NCBI RefSeq assembly: GCF_030524025.1 | Contig: NZ_JAUNHI010000002.1 | Coordinates: 59,567-123,566 of the forward strand | Source of the DNA: Actinomyces sp. | Lineage (GTDB): Bacteria > Actinomycetota > Actinomycetes > Actinomycetales > Actinomycetaceae | Direction of reading: 5' to 3' | Length of the DNA stretch: 64,000 bases | Part shown: in pieces, positions 26,879-36,478 of the stretch | Layout: each line of letters opens with the position of its first letter | How positions within the stretch are numbered: the first letter of the stretch is position 1 | Position numbers and translations under genes: made by a program | The notes under the pieces: model-generated | Seen by the model: the letters and a program-made list of their open reading frames with translations, nothing else | What the model was told of the DNA's origin: nothing | The model's database searches: none

Positions 26879-29305
26879 TCAGCGTGCAAGCCTCCAGGAC
26901 ATGCGCACGACGCGGGCCGCCTGCCGTTCGAGACGCTCGCGGGTCAGCCTCGCCCCGGACTCCGAGCCGCCGGCCAGGGCTGCGAGGACGTCCTGGCGGT
27001 CCTCCTCGCAGCCGGGCATGAACAGCTCGTTGCCGGCGGCGACGGTGGCGCCCGCGGCGGCGCGCGGGTGCTTGAGGTCGGTGCGGGTCATGGAGTACAC
27101 CACCCAGTCGGTCATGACCAGGCCCTCGTAGCCCCACTCCTTGCGCAGGATCGTCTCGAGCAGCTCGGCCGACTCCGAGGTGTGGACGCCGTTGATGAGG
27201 TTGTAGGAGGTCATGAGGGCGTGCGGCTGGGCCTCGCGGACGCAGATCTCGAAGGAACGCAGGTACAGGTCGCGCGCGGCCCGCTTGGAGATGAGGCTGT
27301 TGGAGTTGAGGCGGTTGGTCTCCTGGTTGTTGAAGGCGAAGTGCTTGACGGTGACGCCGCGACCGGGGTGCTGCTGGAGGCCGCGGGTGATGCCGGCGGC
27401 GATGCGGCCCGACAGCAGCGGGTCCTCGGAGAAGTACTCGAAGTTGCGTCCGCACAGGATCGAGCGGTGCAGGTTGAAGGCGGGGGCGAGCCACAGGTGG
27501 GCGCCGAAATGCTCCATCTCGGCTCCCACGAGGTCGCCGTAGACGGCCGCGAGGGCGGGGTTCCAGGTCTGGGCGATGGCGGTGCCGATGGGGATCGCGG
27601 TCGCGTACTGCTCGTAGGTCGAGTCGGGAGTGCGGTCCTCCTCGACGGCGCCCAGGGCCGCCAGGGAGTCATCGTCCATGAGGTCGCCCATGAGGCCGCC
27701 AAAGGCGTTGCCGATCGGGAAGGCTCCGCGCTCGTCGACACCGACCTCGGGGGTCAGGCGCAGGCCGGCAGGGCCGTCGGGCATGACCAGCGGCGGGACG
27801 CCGTCGACGCGGGTGCTGGTCTGGCCGGCGGCACCGATGAGGGAGGAGGCGGCCTGGCCGATGATCGACTGCTTGTCGGCCGCCTCGGCGTAGTCGCCCA
27901 GGACGAGGTAGGACAGCTGGTCGTCGGTGAGCCCGCGCACGAACTCGAGCTCCTCGGCCAGCTCGACGGGGGGCTGGGTGTCCTCGCGGCGCAGGTCGAC
28001 CGCCGCCACGGCCAGACGGACGGCGTCGGCGGGCAGGTCGACGGCGACGGGCGACTCCGGGCGCCAGTCGGTGAAGCCGGGGTCGCCCAGGACGTCGTGA
28101 AGCTCGCGCACGACGGCGGTCTCGGCGAGCTCGACGACTCCGGCAACCGTGGTGGCGCGGCTCGAGCTGCCCACGCGGACCACGTAGTCGCCGGCCTCCA
28201 GGACGGTGGCGGCCTTGGCCTCGTCGTAGGAGGCCAGGTCGGTCAGGTCGAAGGAGACCGTGGCCTCGGCGGTGGCGCCGGCGGCGATCTCGGCGGTCTT
28301 GGTGAAGCCGGCGAGCGCCTGGTAGGGCTGGTCGAGGTCGCCCGCGGGCACGGAGACGTAGACCTGGACGACCTCCTTGCCGGGGTGCGTGCCGCGGTTG
28401 ACCACCGGGAGGGTCACGGTGACCGTGGAGCCCTCGATCGAGGCCGTGGCGGTGCCGAGCTCGAAGGAGGTCCAGCCCAGACCGTGGCCGAAGGGGAAGA
28501 GAGGCTCGGTGCCGACCGAGTCGAGGTGGCGGTAGCCGACGTAGACGCCCTCGCGGTACTCGGTGTCGTCGGGGTCGCCGAAGGTGCCAACGGCGGGGTA
28601 GTCCTCCCAGGCGGCCCAGGTCGTGGCGAGCTTGCCCGAGGGGTAGGCCTTGCCCAGCAGGACGTCGGCGAAGAGATCGCCGGTGGCGGCGCCGAGCTGG
28701 GAGACGATGAGGATGTTGGCGACGTCCTTGACGGGGCCCAGATCGACGGGGCCGCCGACGTTGAGCACGAGGAGGAAGGGCTTGTCGGCGGCCTCGAGCG
28801 CGCGAATGTCGCGGATCTCGGAGTCGGTGAGCAGGACGTCGCCGGCCTCCGGCCGACGGTCGGCGCCCTCTCCGGAGTCGCGGGACAGGACATAGATCGC
28901 GACCTCGCCGTCGCCGTCGAGGGGCAGGTCGACGACGGGCGCCGGGGCCACGGCGCCCATGCCGAAGAAGATGGCCGGTTGGCCGGCCTCCTTGGCCCGA
29001 GCCTTGAGGTCGGCGACGAAGTCGGTGTAGACGGCGTCGGCAAGGGCGTCGTAGCCCTCGAGCCAGGCCCCGGTGGTGATCTCGAAGCCGGCGTTCCTCA
29101 GCCCCTCCTCGATGGTGACGACGTGGCGGGAGTTGACGTCGCCCGAGCCGGTACCGCCCTTGACAGTGCGGCGCACACCGGCGCCGTAGGCGTCGATGCG
29201 GCAGGGCTCCGCCAGTGGAAAGGTCCCGTCACCCTTGAGCAGGACCATGGACTCTGGGGCGCCCGCCCTCACAATCGCGAGGTGGTCGATCTCGAACTGC
29301 TTCAC
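26879..29305 (-). CDS. Beta-glucosidase, GH3 family with inverted domain order
   Basis: An 808-residue glycoside hydrolase in which the usual C-terminal domain comes first. Residues 1-260 contain the alpha/beta sandwich (ESMVLLKGDGTFPL; LLVLNVGGPVDL; LADVLLGKAYPSGKLATTW). A fibronectin-III-like domain follows (LFPFGHGLGWTSFELG and on to about 420). The TIM-barrel domain comes last (MPDGPAGLRL; AQTWNPALAAVYG; GRNFEYFSEDPLLSG; VKHFAFNNQE) with the nucleophile Asp733 in GLVMTDWVV. Such permuted GH3 enzymes are known from gut bacteria such as Butyrivibrio. It lacks a signal peptide, so it acts on imported beta-glucosides or related sugars. Confidence 0.92.
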   Translation of the reverse strand: MKQFEIDHLAIVRAGAPESMVLLKGDGTFPLAEPCRIDAYGAGVRRTVKGGTGSGDVNSRHVVTIEEGLRNAGFEITTGAWLEGYDALADAVYTDFVADLKARAKEAGQPAIFFGMGAVAPAPVVDLPLDGDGEVAIYVLSRDSGEGADRRPEAGDVLLTDSEIRDIRALEAADKPFLLVLNVGGPVDLGPVKDVANILIVSQLGAATGDLFADVLLGKAYPSGKLATTWAAWEDYPAVGTFGDPDDTEYREGVYVGYRHLDSVGTEPLFPFGHGLGWTSFELGTATASIEGSTVTVTLPVVNRGTHPGKEVVQVYVSVPAGDLDQPYQALAGFTKTAEIAAGATAEATVSFDLTDLASYDEAKAATVLEAGDYVVRVGSSSRATTVAGVVELAETAVVRELHDVLGDPGFTDWRPESPVAVDLPADAVRLAVAAVDLRREDTQPPVELAEELEFVRGLTDDQLSYLVLGDYAEAADKQSIIGQAASSLIGAAGQTSTRVDGVPPLVMPDGPAGLRLTPEVGVDERGAFPIGNAFGGLMGDLMDDDSLAALGAVEEDRTPDSTYEQYATAIPIGTAIAQTWNPALAAVYGDLVGAEMEHFGAHLWLAPAFNLHRSILCGRNFEYFSEDPLLSGRIAAGITRGLQQHPGRGVTVKHFAFNNQETNRLNSNSLISKRAARDLYLRSFEICVREAQPHALMTSYNLINGVHTSESAELLETILRKEWGYEGLVMTDWVVYSMTRTDLKHPRAAAGATVAAGNELFMPGCEEDRQDVLAALAGGSESGARLTRERLERQAARVVRMSWRLAR

Positions 29306-29417
29306 GTGTGGCTCCTTGTCAGCCGTTGCTTCTCAACCGCCACGTCGACTGTGCGTCGGTGGAGACGCCGTCCCGATCGTTGGGTCTCCCATGAGGTTGG
29401 AGTGATCCTCCTCTCAT

Positions 29418-29429
29418 CTGGCATGCCAG
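29418..29429. promoter_or_regulatory. 12-bp palindrome upstream of the GH3 gene
   Basis: CTGGCATGCCAG is a perfect palindrome 113 bp upstream of the GH3 start and 64 bp beyond the DMT stop. It could be an operator for a sugar-responsive regulator; no such regulator is adjacent, so this is only a candidate. Confidence 0.35.
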
Positions 29430-29492
29430 TCAACACCGTGTCCCGGAAGCTGCTGGATCGAGTGCGTCCCAGATCCGGGGCCCAGCCCCAAG

Positions 29493-30428
29493 CTATCGAG
29501 ACGAGGACTGCTCCGTGGGCATGACGAGCCTGCTCCCCACCGCCATGAGCACCACCGCGAGGAGGAATGCCGGGCCCGGGGCCGTGCGGAACAAGACCCA
29601 GGACAGGCCGGCGCCGATGAACGGGGCTACCGCGTAGAAGGCGGCGGTTCGGGCGGCGCCAAGCCCTCGCTGCGCCGCGACGTACAGGGTGATGGACAGC
29701 CCGTAGGCCAGGAATCCGAGCAGCAGACTGATACCGATCGTGCTCGCACCGGGGACCCGCTCACCGGCCAGGGCGGCGACGACCAGCGCCCCACTCCCCG
29801 ACCCCAGGCCTTTGACGATGACGATCTGGACGGGGTCCTTGTCCGAGATCCGCTGGGTGCAGTTGTTCTCAAGCCCCCAGCAGGAAGCGGCTGCCAGCAC
29901 GAGCACCGAACCCGTGGAGAAGCGCAGCGCTCCACCGCCGTCGAGCGACAACAGGGCGCAGGCGGCGGTGATCGTGCCGATGCCCACCCACAGCCGCAGG
30001 TCGTGACGCTCGCCGAAGAGCAGTGCCGCGATCACCGTCGTCGCTACGATCTCGAAGTTGTTGAGCAGCGCGACGTTGGCCGCCTCGGCGCGATCCAGAC
30101 CGAACAGGAGGAGGATCGGGGCGAGGATGTCGAGACCGACCATGACGACGACGTAGGGAAGGTCCTGCCTGGACAGGGATCGTGCGCCATGGCCCTGCCG
30201 ACCTCCTGCGGGCAGGGCACGCAGAAGCGCGATGACCGCCATGCCGCCGCCCGCACCGAGGTAGAGCAACGCGGCCAGGACACCCGGTTCGGCGTCGTCG
30301 AGGAGCGTCTTGGCCACCGGAGTGCTCAGGGCGTACAGGGCGGCGGCGAGCAGCGCCCAGACGACATACCGCCGCAAAGACGCAGGACCGGGCGATGAAC
30401 GCGTGGCGGGCCGACCGTCTGACACCAT
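29493..30428 (-). CDS. EamA/DMT family transporter
   Basis: A membrane protein of 311 residues from ATG 30428 with about ten helices in two EamA repeats (YVVWALLAAALYALSTPVAK begins the first, LVLAAASCWGLENNCTQRIS the second). The paired GERHDLRLWVGIGTITAACALLS segment is typical. Members export or import small metabolites; the substrate is unknown. Starts at 30437, 30482 and 30488 are also possible, but those versions translate a 9-bp tandem repeat as VESVESVES, which I think is not protein. It is divergent from a TetR gene, the common arrangement of an exporter and its repressor. Confidence 0.85.
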   Translation of the reverse strand: MVSDGRPATRSSPGPASLRRYVVWALLAAALYALSTPVAKTLLDDAEPGVLAALLYLGAGGGMAVIALLRALPAGGRQGHGARSLSRQDLPYVVVMVGLDILAPILLLFGLDRAEAANVALLNNFEIVATTVIAALLFGERHDLRLWVGIGTITAACALLSLDGGGALRFSTGSVLVLAAASCWGLENNCTQRISDKDPVQIVIVKGLGSGSGALVVAALAGERVPGASTIGISLLLGFLAYGLSITLYVAAQRGLGAARTAAFYAVAPFIGAGLSWVLFRTAPGPAFLLAVVLMAVGSRLVMPTEQSSSR

Positions 30429-30613
30429 GGTCTCCATGGACCCGACGGACTCGACCGACTCGACCGACTCGACAGACTCCATGGGCATGGTCTACCGCGC
30501 GGCGGCCCTCATCTCCACGCACAGATGTCCCCTGCCGTCCGTCACCGGACACCAGGGGCGTTTTGTCCGCCACGTGCCACCGCTCCACCGCACCACCACC
30601 AAGGCGACTCCAC

Positions 30614-31213
30614 GTGACCCCCATCGACAGCCCTAGGCGTCCGGACCGCCGCCGTGCGCGCACACGTCGCGCCGTCGAGCGAGCCTTCATCGAGCTGGTC
30701 GGCGAGAAGGGCTACGCCGGACTGACCGTCCAGGAGATCCTCGACCGTGCCGACGTGGGCCGGTCGACCTTCTACACCCACTTCCACTCCAAGGAGGATC
30801 TCCTCGGCCTCGTCGTCGTGTCGATCTGCGACCACGTCCTGGCCCCGAGCGCGCCGGAGGTCACCCACGACTTCACCACCCGACGGGCACCGGTGGACAT
30901 CGTCGAGCACATGCTGACCCACGTGGCCGAGGAGGGCTCGGCCGTGCGCGCGCTCCTGGCCGGAGGGACCGGCGCTCCCCTCGTCCAGCGCCTGCGACAG
31001 GCACTGACCGAGCGCGTCGGCACGATCTTCCCCGACGTGCTGTCCTCAGGCGGACCGCGCCCTCCCGGCGAGGACTCCTTCCTGCGCCACCACCTGGCCG
31101 GGACGGTGGTCGAGGCGATCCTGTGGTGGTCTGACGAGGGCTTCCGCACCCCGGCGGGCACTGTGGCCAGGCGTTGCCTGGCGGTGACCGAACCGCTCAG
31201 GCACCACCGCTGA
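30614..31213 (+). CDS. TetR family transcriptional regulator
   Basis: A 199-residue repressor starting at GTG 30614. The N-terminal helix-turn-helix is AFIELVGEKGYAGLTVQEILDRADVGRSTFYTHFHSKEDLL, a strong TetR signature. The C-terminal ligand domain (MLTHVAEEGSAVRALLAGG ... AGTVVEAILWWSDEGF) matches the TetR_C_11-like group. It is divergent from the DMT transporter with 185 bp between, and probably represses it in response to an unknown ligand. Confidence 0.88.
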   Translation: MTPIDSPRRPDRRRARTRRAVERAFIELVGEKGYAGLTVQEILDRADVGRSTFYTHFHSKEDLLGLVVVSICDHVLAPSAPEVTHDFTTRRAPVDIVEHMLTHVAEEGSAVRALLAGGTGAPLVQRLRQALTERVGTIFPDVLSSGGPRPPGEDSFLRHHLAGTVVEAILWWSDEGFRTPAGTVARRCLAVTEPLRHHR

Positions 31214-31279
31214 CCGGGCGTCGGCGATCGGCCGCACCCGGCGGCCGGCAGCAGGCGTGCTCGCCCCCGGGAGGCCGCC

Positions 31280-31670
31280 TCAGACGCCGGCCGGCGCCGC
31301 GGAGGCATCCCCGCTCCCGTGGGCGCGGAACTGGCCGACGGTCGTCCCCGCCCAGGTGCGGAAGGCGCGGTGGAAGGAGTTGGGCTCGGCGTAGCCCAGG
31401 AGGAAGGCGACGTCCTCGACCCCGCAGTGCCCCGAGGCAAGGAGCTCGACAAGAGCAGCCCCGACGCGGGCCGATGTGGTCTCCCCCGGCCCCATGTCCG
31501 CCAGCCGCCGCCGCATCTCGGGCTCGACATAGGCCCACATGGCGTCGTTGCGGGTGATGAAGGGTGCGGACATGTCCTGCTCGGCGAAGGAGACCGTGTC
31601 CTCCTGGCCGCGCCGAGCCACGGTGCCGAGGAAGGCCGCGACCTGCCCGTCCGGGGCGCCGGGGTCGCGC
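31280..31670 (-). pseudogene. AraC family regulator, N-terminally truncated with internal deletion
   Basis: In the frame ending at 31280, GQVAAFLGTVARRGQEDTV and MSAPFITRNDAMWAYVEPEM belong to the end of an Arabinose_bd-type sensor domain. The DNA-binding domain has lost its first helix-turn-helix: VELLASGHC runs straight into GVEDVAFLLGYAEPNSFHRAF and the second HTH. About 40 residues are missing there, and most of the N-terminal domain is missing upstream, where the frame enters the SDR relic. It cannot bind DNA normally. Confidence 0.72.
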
Positions 31671-31719
31671 ATGGTCACGGCCAGCGGGACCACCGGCAGG
31701 CCGGTGGCCACGCGCAGGA

Positions 31720-32133
31720 GGGCGGTCGAAGACGCGTGCCGGCAGCACCGCGTGCACCGCCACGAGCGGCTTGGCTCCGAATCCCACGAGGTAGCGGGTC
31801 CGCGGCCTGCGGGAGCGCACCGCCCTGGAGACGGCGGGCCTCGGCCAGCGGCACGTCCTCGATGGCCCCGTAGGAGCCGTAACCGGCGTTGTTGACCAGG
31901 ATGTCGACTCGGCCCTCGGCGGCGACAATGGTCTCGACGGCCCGGGTGCAGGAGTCCTCGTCGATGACGTCGAGGGCGAGCGGGGTCACCCCGAGGGCGC
32001 GCAGCGGCTCCATCCGCTCGACGCGGCGTGCACCGCCGTAGACGCGGTGCCCCTCCCGGGCGAGTCCCGAGGCGATCTCGTAGCCGATGCCGCTGCTCGC
32101 CCCGGTGACCAGGACGACCTTGGTGTCCGTTAT
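31720..32133 (-). pseudogene. Short-chain dehydrogenase relic with lost start and internal deletion
   Basis: The N-terminal Rossmann segment is intact (KVVLVTGASSGIGYEIASG ... DILVNNAGYGSYGAIEDVPLAEARR) down to about 31834. It then jumps, in another frame, to the C-terminal signature RTRYLVGFGAKPLVAVHAVLP (about 31806-31725), losing roughly 110 residues with the catalytic Ser and YxxxK. At the expected start, 8 nt after a GGAG site, there is ATA (32131-32133), which suggests a mutated ATG. It is fused to the AraC relic downstream. Confidence 0.75.
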
Positions 32134-32368
32134 GTGTTCCTCTCCTGGCCCGTCGCCGGGCCGTGTTGCTGGTGATGGCGATGACGCTATCGGGCACAAC
32201 GCGCCAGCGGATCACCGCGGATCTCCAAGGCGCCCCACGTCGTCATCCGATCGTGCCACCGGCCGACTCCGTCGGCGCCTCCGCCAGAGGCTCACCGGCC
32301 GCCCGCAACCGCCGACCCCTGTGGAACCGATCATCTAGGTTGGAGTCTGACGACGGAGGAGGACCACC

Positions 32369-32878
32369 GTGATCCACAACATCCATGAGCGCGTCATCGC
32401 CGCACCGGCCGACCGCCTCGGCCCGCTCCTGGACGGTCTGGGCCGTCCGGGCGACCGCCTGTGGCCCTCGGAGCGGTGGGATCCGATGGTCCTCGACCGC
32501 CCGGTCCAGGTGGGGGCCGACGGCGGGCACGGCGCGATCCGCTACGTTGTCTCCGAGCACGAGCCCGGGCGCCGGGTGCGTTTCACCTTCTGCCAGGCCA
32601 CCGGTATCGAGGGCTTCCACGAGCTGAGCATCACCGAGCTGGACGCCGGGCGCTGCCGCGTGCGGCACGTGCTGCACGGGCGGCCCACGGGGCGGATGCG
32701 ACTGCTGTTCCGCCCCGTTGTCGAGCCCCTGCACGACGCGGTGGTCGAGGATCTTCTCGACAACGCCGAGAGGGTGTCGACCGGGACCGTGAGCCGACCC
32801 GGCCGCCGGACATGGCGGGCCCGGCTCTGGTCGCGGCTGGTCGAGCGGCCTCGAGGCGGGGGCAACACCCGGGGGTGA
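32369..32878 (+). CDS. SRPBCC (START-like) family protein
   Basis: A 169-residue protein starting at GTG 32369 behind a GGAGGAGGA site. The pattern IHNIHERVIAAPADRLGPLL at the N-terminus, RVRFTFCQATGIEGFHELSI in the middle and VEPLHDAVVEDLLDNAE at the C-terminal helix suggests the helix-grip fold that binds hydrophobic ligands. No catalytic residues can be assigned. It stands alone between the SDR/AraC relics and a convergent gene. Confidence 0.68.
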   Translation: MIHNIHERVIAAPADRLGPLLDGLGRPGDRLWPSERWDPMVLDRPVQVGADGGHGAIRYVVSEHEPGRRVRFTFCQATGIEGFHELSITELDAGRCRVRHVLHGRPTGRMRLLFRPVVEPLHDAVVEDLLDNAERVSTGTVSRPGRRTWRARLWSRLVERPRGGGNTRG

Positions 32879-32959
32879 CGCTCAAGGCCATCGAAGGCCC
32901 AGCCGGCACGGCCGCGTTAATAATTCCACCCATACCTCCACGGGCACCGAGCCGCCAGA

Positions 32960-33814
32960 TTACTGGACGGCGACGAAGACCGTGTCCTCCAACAGACCGG
33001 GTTCCACCGCGATAACGCCGTCCGTGGCGCGGTCCGAGGGGATGGACAAGACAATATTGCCCTCCACAGTACCACCGGCATAGAGAGTAGTCATCGTGTC
33101 AATGGCATCGGGCGCGACCGCCATCGTGTCGAGACCATCAATGGTCACTCCGTCGGGAGACACGTAATTCACCGTGACCCATGCCGGAACCTGACCCTCG
33201 GGATCATCTCCGATGTAAGTCACAGTATAATTGATGAGGATGTACTCCTCGCCCGCCGGAGGCTGCTCATTAAACATGTTCTCGGAAAGCACGGCGTCGT
33301 TGGCGGCGAAGGTGACGGAGTTGACGACCACCTTCCACTCCGCGCTAGAGATCTCAGTCCCCAACGGCAGTGGGTTCTCGCGGGTGCCGGCCTCAGCCTC
33401 AGGCGACGCCTCGACAACGTCCTCCGTCTCCGCCGAGCCCGCAGCAGCGGACCCCACGTCGGCCGCGTCCTTGGTCCGGACGACGGCGACCGATCCCTCG
33501 GAGTCACCACCCGCGGCATCGTCGACAGCATCCGCCACGACGACGAGGAACACAACTCCGCCCACGACCGTGCCCAGGACGGACACGATGATGGCAGTCA
33601 CGCCCTGCCATTGGCTCTCCCCGCGACGGAATAGGGACACGATACCCAAGATGAAGGAGACCGGGAGGAGGATCCATCCGATGATGAGCGCCCCGGGAAC
33701 GCAAGCGAAGAGGAAGCCGACGGCAGCCATGACCAAGGCGACAACACCGAGGGTATTGCTGCGCCTCCTCATCGCAGGAGGAGCGGGAACGGGGGCATGT
33801 AAGGGAACACTCAT
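32960..33814 (-). CDS. DUF4190/DUF4352-type membrane-anchored protein
   Basis: A 284-residue protein. The N-terminal half has three membrane helices (LGVVALVMAAVGFLFACVPG, IIGWILLPVSFILGIVSLF and ITAIIVSVLGTVVGGVVFLVVV) like DUF4190. A linker rich in Ala/Glu/Asp follows, then an immunoglobulin-like DUF4352 domain (NPLPLGTEISSAEWKVVVNSVTF ... AGEEYILINYTVTYIG). Proteins like this display a small extracellular domain. Local base composition is visibly richer in A+T (AATATT, TATAATT) than the flanks, which suggests transfer. Confidence 0.8.
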   Translation of the reverse strand: MSVPLHAPVPAPPAMRRRSNTLGVVALVMAAVGFLFACVPGALIIGWILLPVSFILGIVSLFRRGESQWQGVTAIIVSVLGTVVGGVVFLVVVADAVDDAAGGDSEGSVAVVRTKDAADVGSAAAGSAETEDVVEASPEAEAGTRENPLPLGTEISSAEWKVVVNSVTFAANDAVLSENMFNEQPPAGEEYILINYTVTYIGDDPEGQVPAWVTVNYVSPDGVTIDGLDTMAVAPDAIDTMTTLYAGGTVEGNIVLSIPSDRATDGVIAVEPGLLEDTVFVAVQ

Positions 33815-34015
33815 GTCGAGTCCTAACGATCATCCTTGACGTGGGAACAGCGCTGGGTACGCCACAGGCAATACTACTCCGAATCTCCGGCACGGCGGTC
33901 GGAACCGGCTGACCGTTGACGCCTCACTGGTTACAATTCGATATCCCTTGCACAAAGCCCGTCACTCAGCAACAACCGACCACCAGGACGGGGCGCTCGT
34001 TCCGTGGACCGGAGG

Positions 34016-34885
34016 TCAGTGCGCCGGGCAGCCAATCTCCCCGCTGCCCCGGCACACGAGCTCGGTGGGCACGACGAGGTGCTCAGGGCCCTCGGTGGAC
34101 CCGGCCAGTCTGGCGAACAGCCGCTCGGCGGCCTGGCGCCCCATCGTCCGCGGTTGCTGGCGCACGACCGTCAGGCCCGGGTCGAGCACGTCGGCCAGCG
34201 GGAGGTCGTCGAAGCCCACATGGGCGACGGTGCGGCGCAGACCCAGGGCGCTCAGGGCGTGGACGGCTCCCTCGGTCAGGAGGTTCTGCCCGCTGAACAC
34301 CGCGGTGGGAGGCTGCGGCGAGGCCATGACCTCCTCCAGGGCCGCGCGAGCCGCCTGGGCCCCGACGAGCCCGGACAGGACCAGGGCCCCCGAGGCGTCC
34401 AGGCCGGCAGCGGCGTAGGCGTCGAGAAAGCCCCGGCGCCTCTCGACGGCGGTGGCCACGTGAAGCCGCTCGGTGAGCAGGACGATCCGGCGGTGGCCGC
34501 GCTGGAGGAGATGGGCGGTCGCCCGCTGCGAGGCCGATCGGGTGTCGGAGGTCACGCAGTCGACGGCGGGGCCGCTCGGGGTCCGGTCGACGAAGACGAT
34601 GGGCACATCGAGACGGGCGACCCGGCGCAGGGCCGAGCCGTCGGCGGTCGTTGTGTTGACGATGATGCCGTCGACATGACGGCGGATGGAGTCCTCGACC
34701 GCCGCGACCTCCCGCTCGGGCTCCTCGTCCAGGCTCGAGGCGAGCACAGCCACGTCGTGGGCGCGCGCGACATCCTCCACCCCGCGGTGGATCTCCCCGG
34801 CGAAGGGGTTGTCGACGCTGGCCACGAGCAGGGCGATCGTGCGCGTGGCCCGACCGCAACTGCGGAGCGCCCCACCGCCGACCAT
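34016..34885 (-). pseudogene. LacI-family regulator without DNA-binding domain
   Basis: The periplasmic-binding-protein-like sensor domain is complete (RTIALLVASVDNPFAGEIHRG through HVGFDDLPLADVLDPGLTVV and RLFARLAG). The N-terminal helix-turn-helix and hinge helix, about 55 residues, are missing; upstream of residue 20 the frame reads unrelated sequence and then runs antisense to the ABC gene. The first usable ATG is 34885. It lies divergent from a ribose-type ABC operon that it would have controlled. Confidence 0.8.
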
Positions 34886-34946
34886 CCGCCTGCGCGCCCC
34901 GAGGCGCGCCGGCCGGGCCGGCACCGCCACGCAACGGAGCACAGAC

Positions 34947-36478
34947 ATGGCACAACAAGCACGACCAGACCCAGGGCCCCCTCGACTCCGGCTCACCGAC
35001 GTCTCCAAGACCTTCCCAGGGGTCACCGCGTTGATCGGGGTCTCCTTCGATCTGCGACCGGGAGAGGTCCACGCGCTGGTCGGGGAGAACGGCGCAGGCA
35101 AATCGGCCCTCGTCAAGATCCTCACCGGCATCCACGCCGACTTCGACGGGACCTACGAGTACGACGGCGTCCCGGCGCGTTTCCGGTCGATCCGGGACGC
35201 CCAGCAGGCCGGGATCTCGATCGTCCACCAGGAGCTCAACATGATGGCCGACCTCACGGTCGCCCAGAACATCTTCATCGGCCGGGAGTCCGACTCCCTG
35301 CTCATCTCGGACCGGGTACTCAATGAGCGCGCTGGCAGGCTCATCGAGGAGCACGACATCGGGGTCTCGCCCCGGGCGCTGCTGCGCGACCTCAGCGTCT
35401 CCAAGGCCCAGCTCGTCGAGATTGCCCGCGCACTGTCCTTCCCGTCCCCCCAAGTGCTCATCCTCGATGAGCCGACCGACTCCCTGTCCGAGGCCGACAG
35501 CGCCGAGCTCCTGCGCCGGGTCGGCCGCCTGCGCGACCGGGGGGGGTCTCGATCATCTACATCTCCCACCGCATGCACGAGGTCATGAGCATCGCCGACC
35601 GCATCACCGTCCTGCGCGACGGCGCCAACGTCGGGACCCTCACGGCCGGCGACACCAGCCTCGACCAGATCATCGAGCTCATGGTCGGGCGCCAGGTCAT
35701 CAACGCACCCAAGGCCCGCTCCTCGGTGCCGCCCGACGCCGGGGTCGTGCTCGCCGCCAGCCACCTGACCTCCCGCGTCGTCAAGGACGTGTCCTTCGAG
35801 CTACGGGCCGGGGAGGTCCTCGGCTTCGCGGGCCTCGTGGGCGCCGGGCGCACCGAGACGATGCGCCTGGTGGCGGGGGCCGACCCGGTGGCATCGGGCT
35901 CGATCACCGTCCACGGACGCCGGGTGTCCTTCCGCAGCCCCCGGGACGCCATCGCCGCCGGCATCGCCTACCTGTCGGAGGACCGCAAGCGCTACGGGCT
36001 CGTCACCGGGCTGTCGGTCGCCGACAACACCGCACTGGCCTCCTACGACCGCCTGAGCCTGGGGCCTATCGTGCGCGAGGGCAGGGTCCAGGCCACCGCC
36101 CGCCGCTACATCGAGTCCCTGCAGATCCGAACCCCCTCCCCGGGCCAGCTGGTGCGCAACGTCTCCGGAGGCAACCAGCAGAAGGTCGTGCTGGCCAAGT
36201 GGCTCCTGCGCGATGTCGAGATCCTCATCTTCGACGAGCCGACGCGGGGGATCGACATCGGCGCCCGCGCCGAGATCTACCAGCTCATCCGCGACCTCGT
36301 CGCGGCCGGCAAGTCCATCCTCCTGGTCTCCTCGGACCTCGACGAGGTCCTCCACCTGTCCGACGGTGTCGTCGTCATGCGTGAGGGGCGCAAGACCGGC
36401 GAGGTCGACATCTCCCAAGCATCCCCCGTCTCAATCATGGAACTGCCGACCAAGCAGGAAGAAGGTCAGGCCGCATGA
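34947..36478 (+). pseudogene. Ribose-type ABC transporter ATPase (RbsA-like), frameshifted
   Basis: This is a double ATPase of the CUT2 sugar-uptake type. The first domain has Walker A VGENGAGKSALVKIL (a Ser-Ala change after the Lys), signature LSVSKAQ and Walker B VLILDEPTDSLSE. It breaks in an eight-G run at 35539-35546; restoring one G joins it to SIIYISHRMHEVMSIADR. The second domain is complete (LVGAGRTETMRLVAG, VSGGNQQKVVLAKWLL, ILIFDEPTRGIDIG). A GGAG site precedes ATG 34947. The signature of domain 1 (LSVSKAQ for the usual LSVAQQQ) is as in other RbsA proteins. Indel or sequencing error cannot be separated by eye. Confidence 0.85.
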
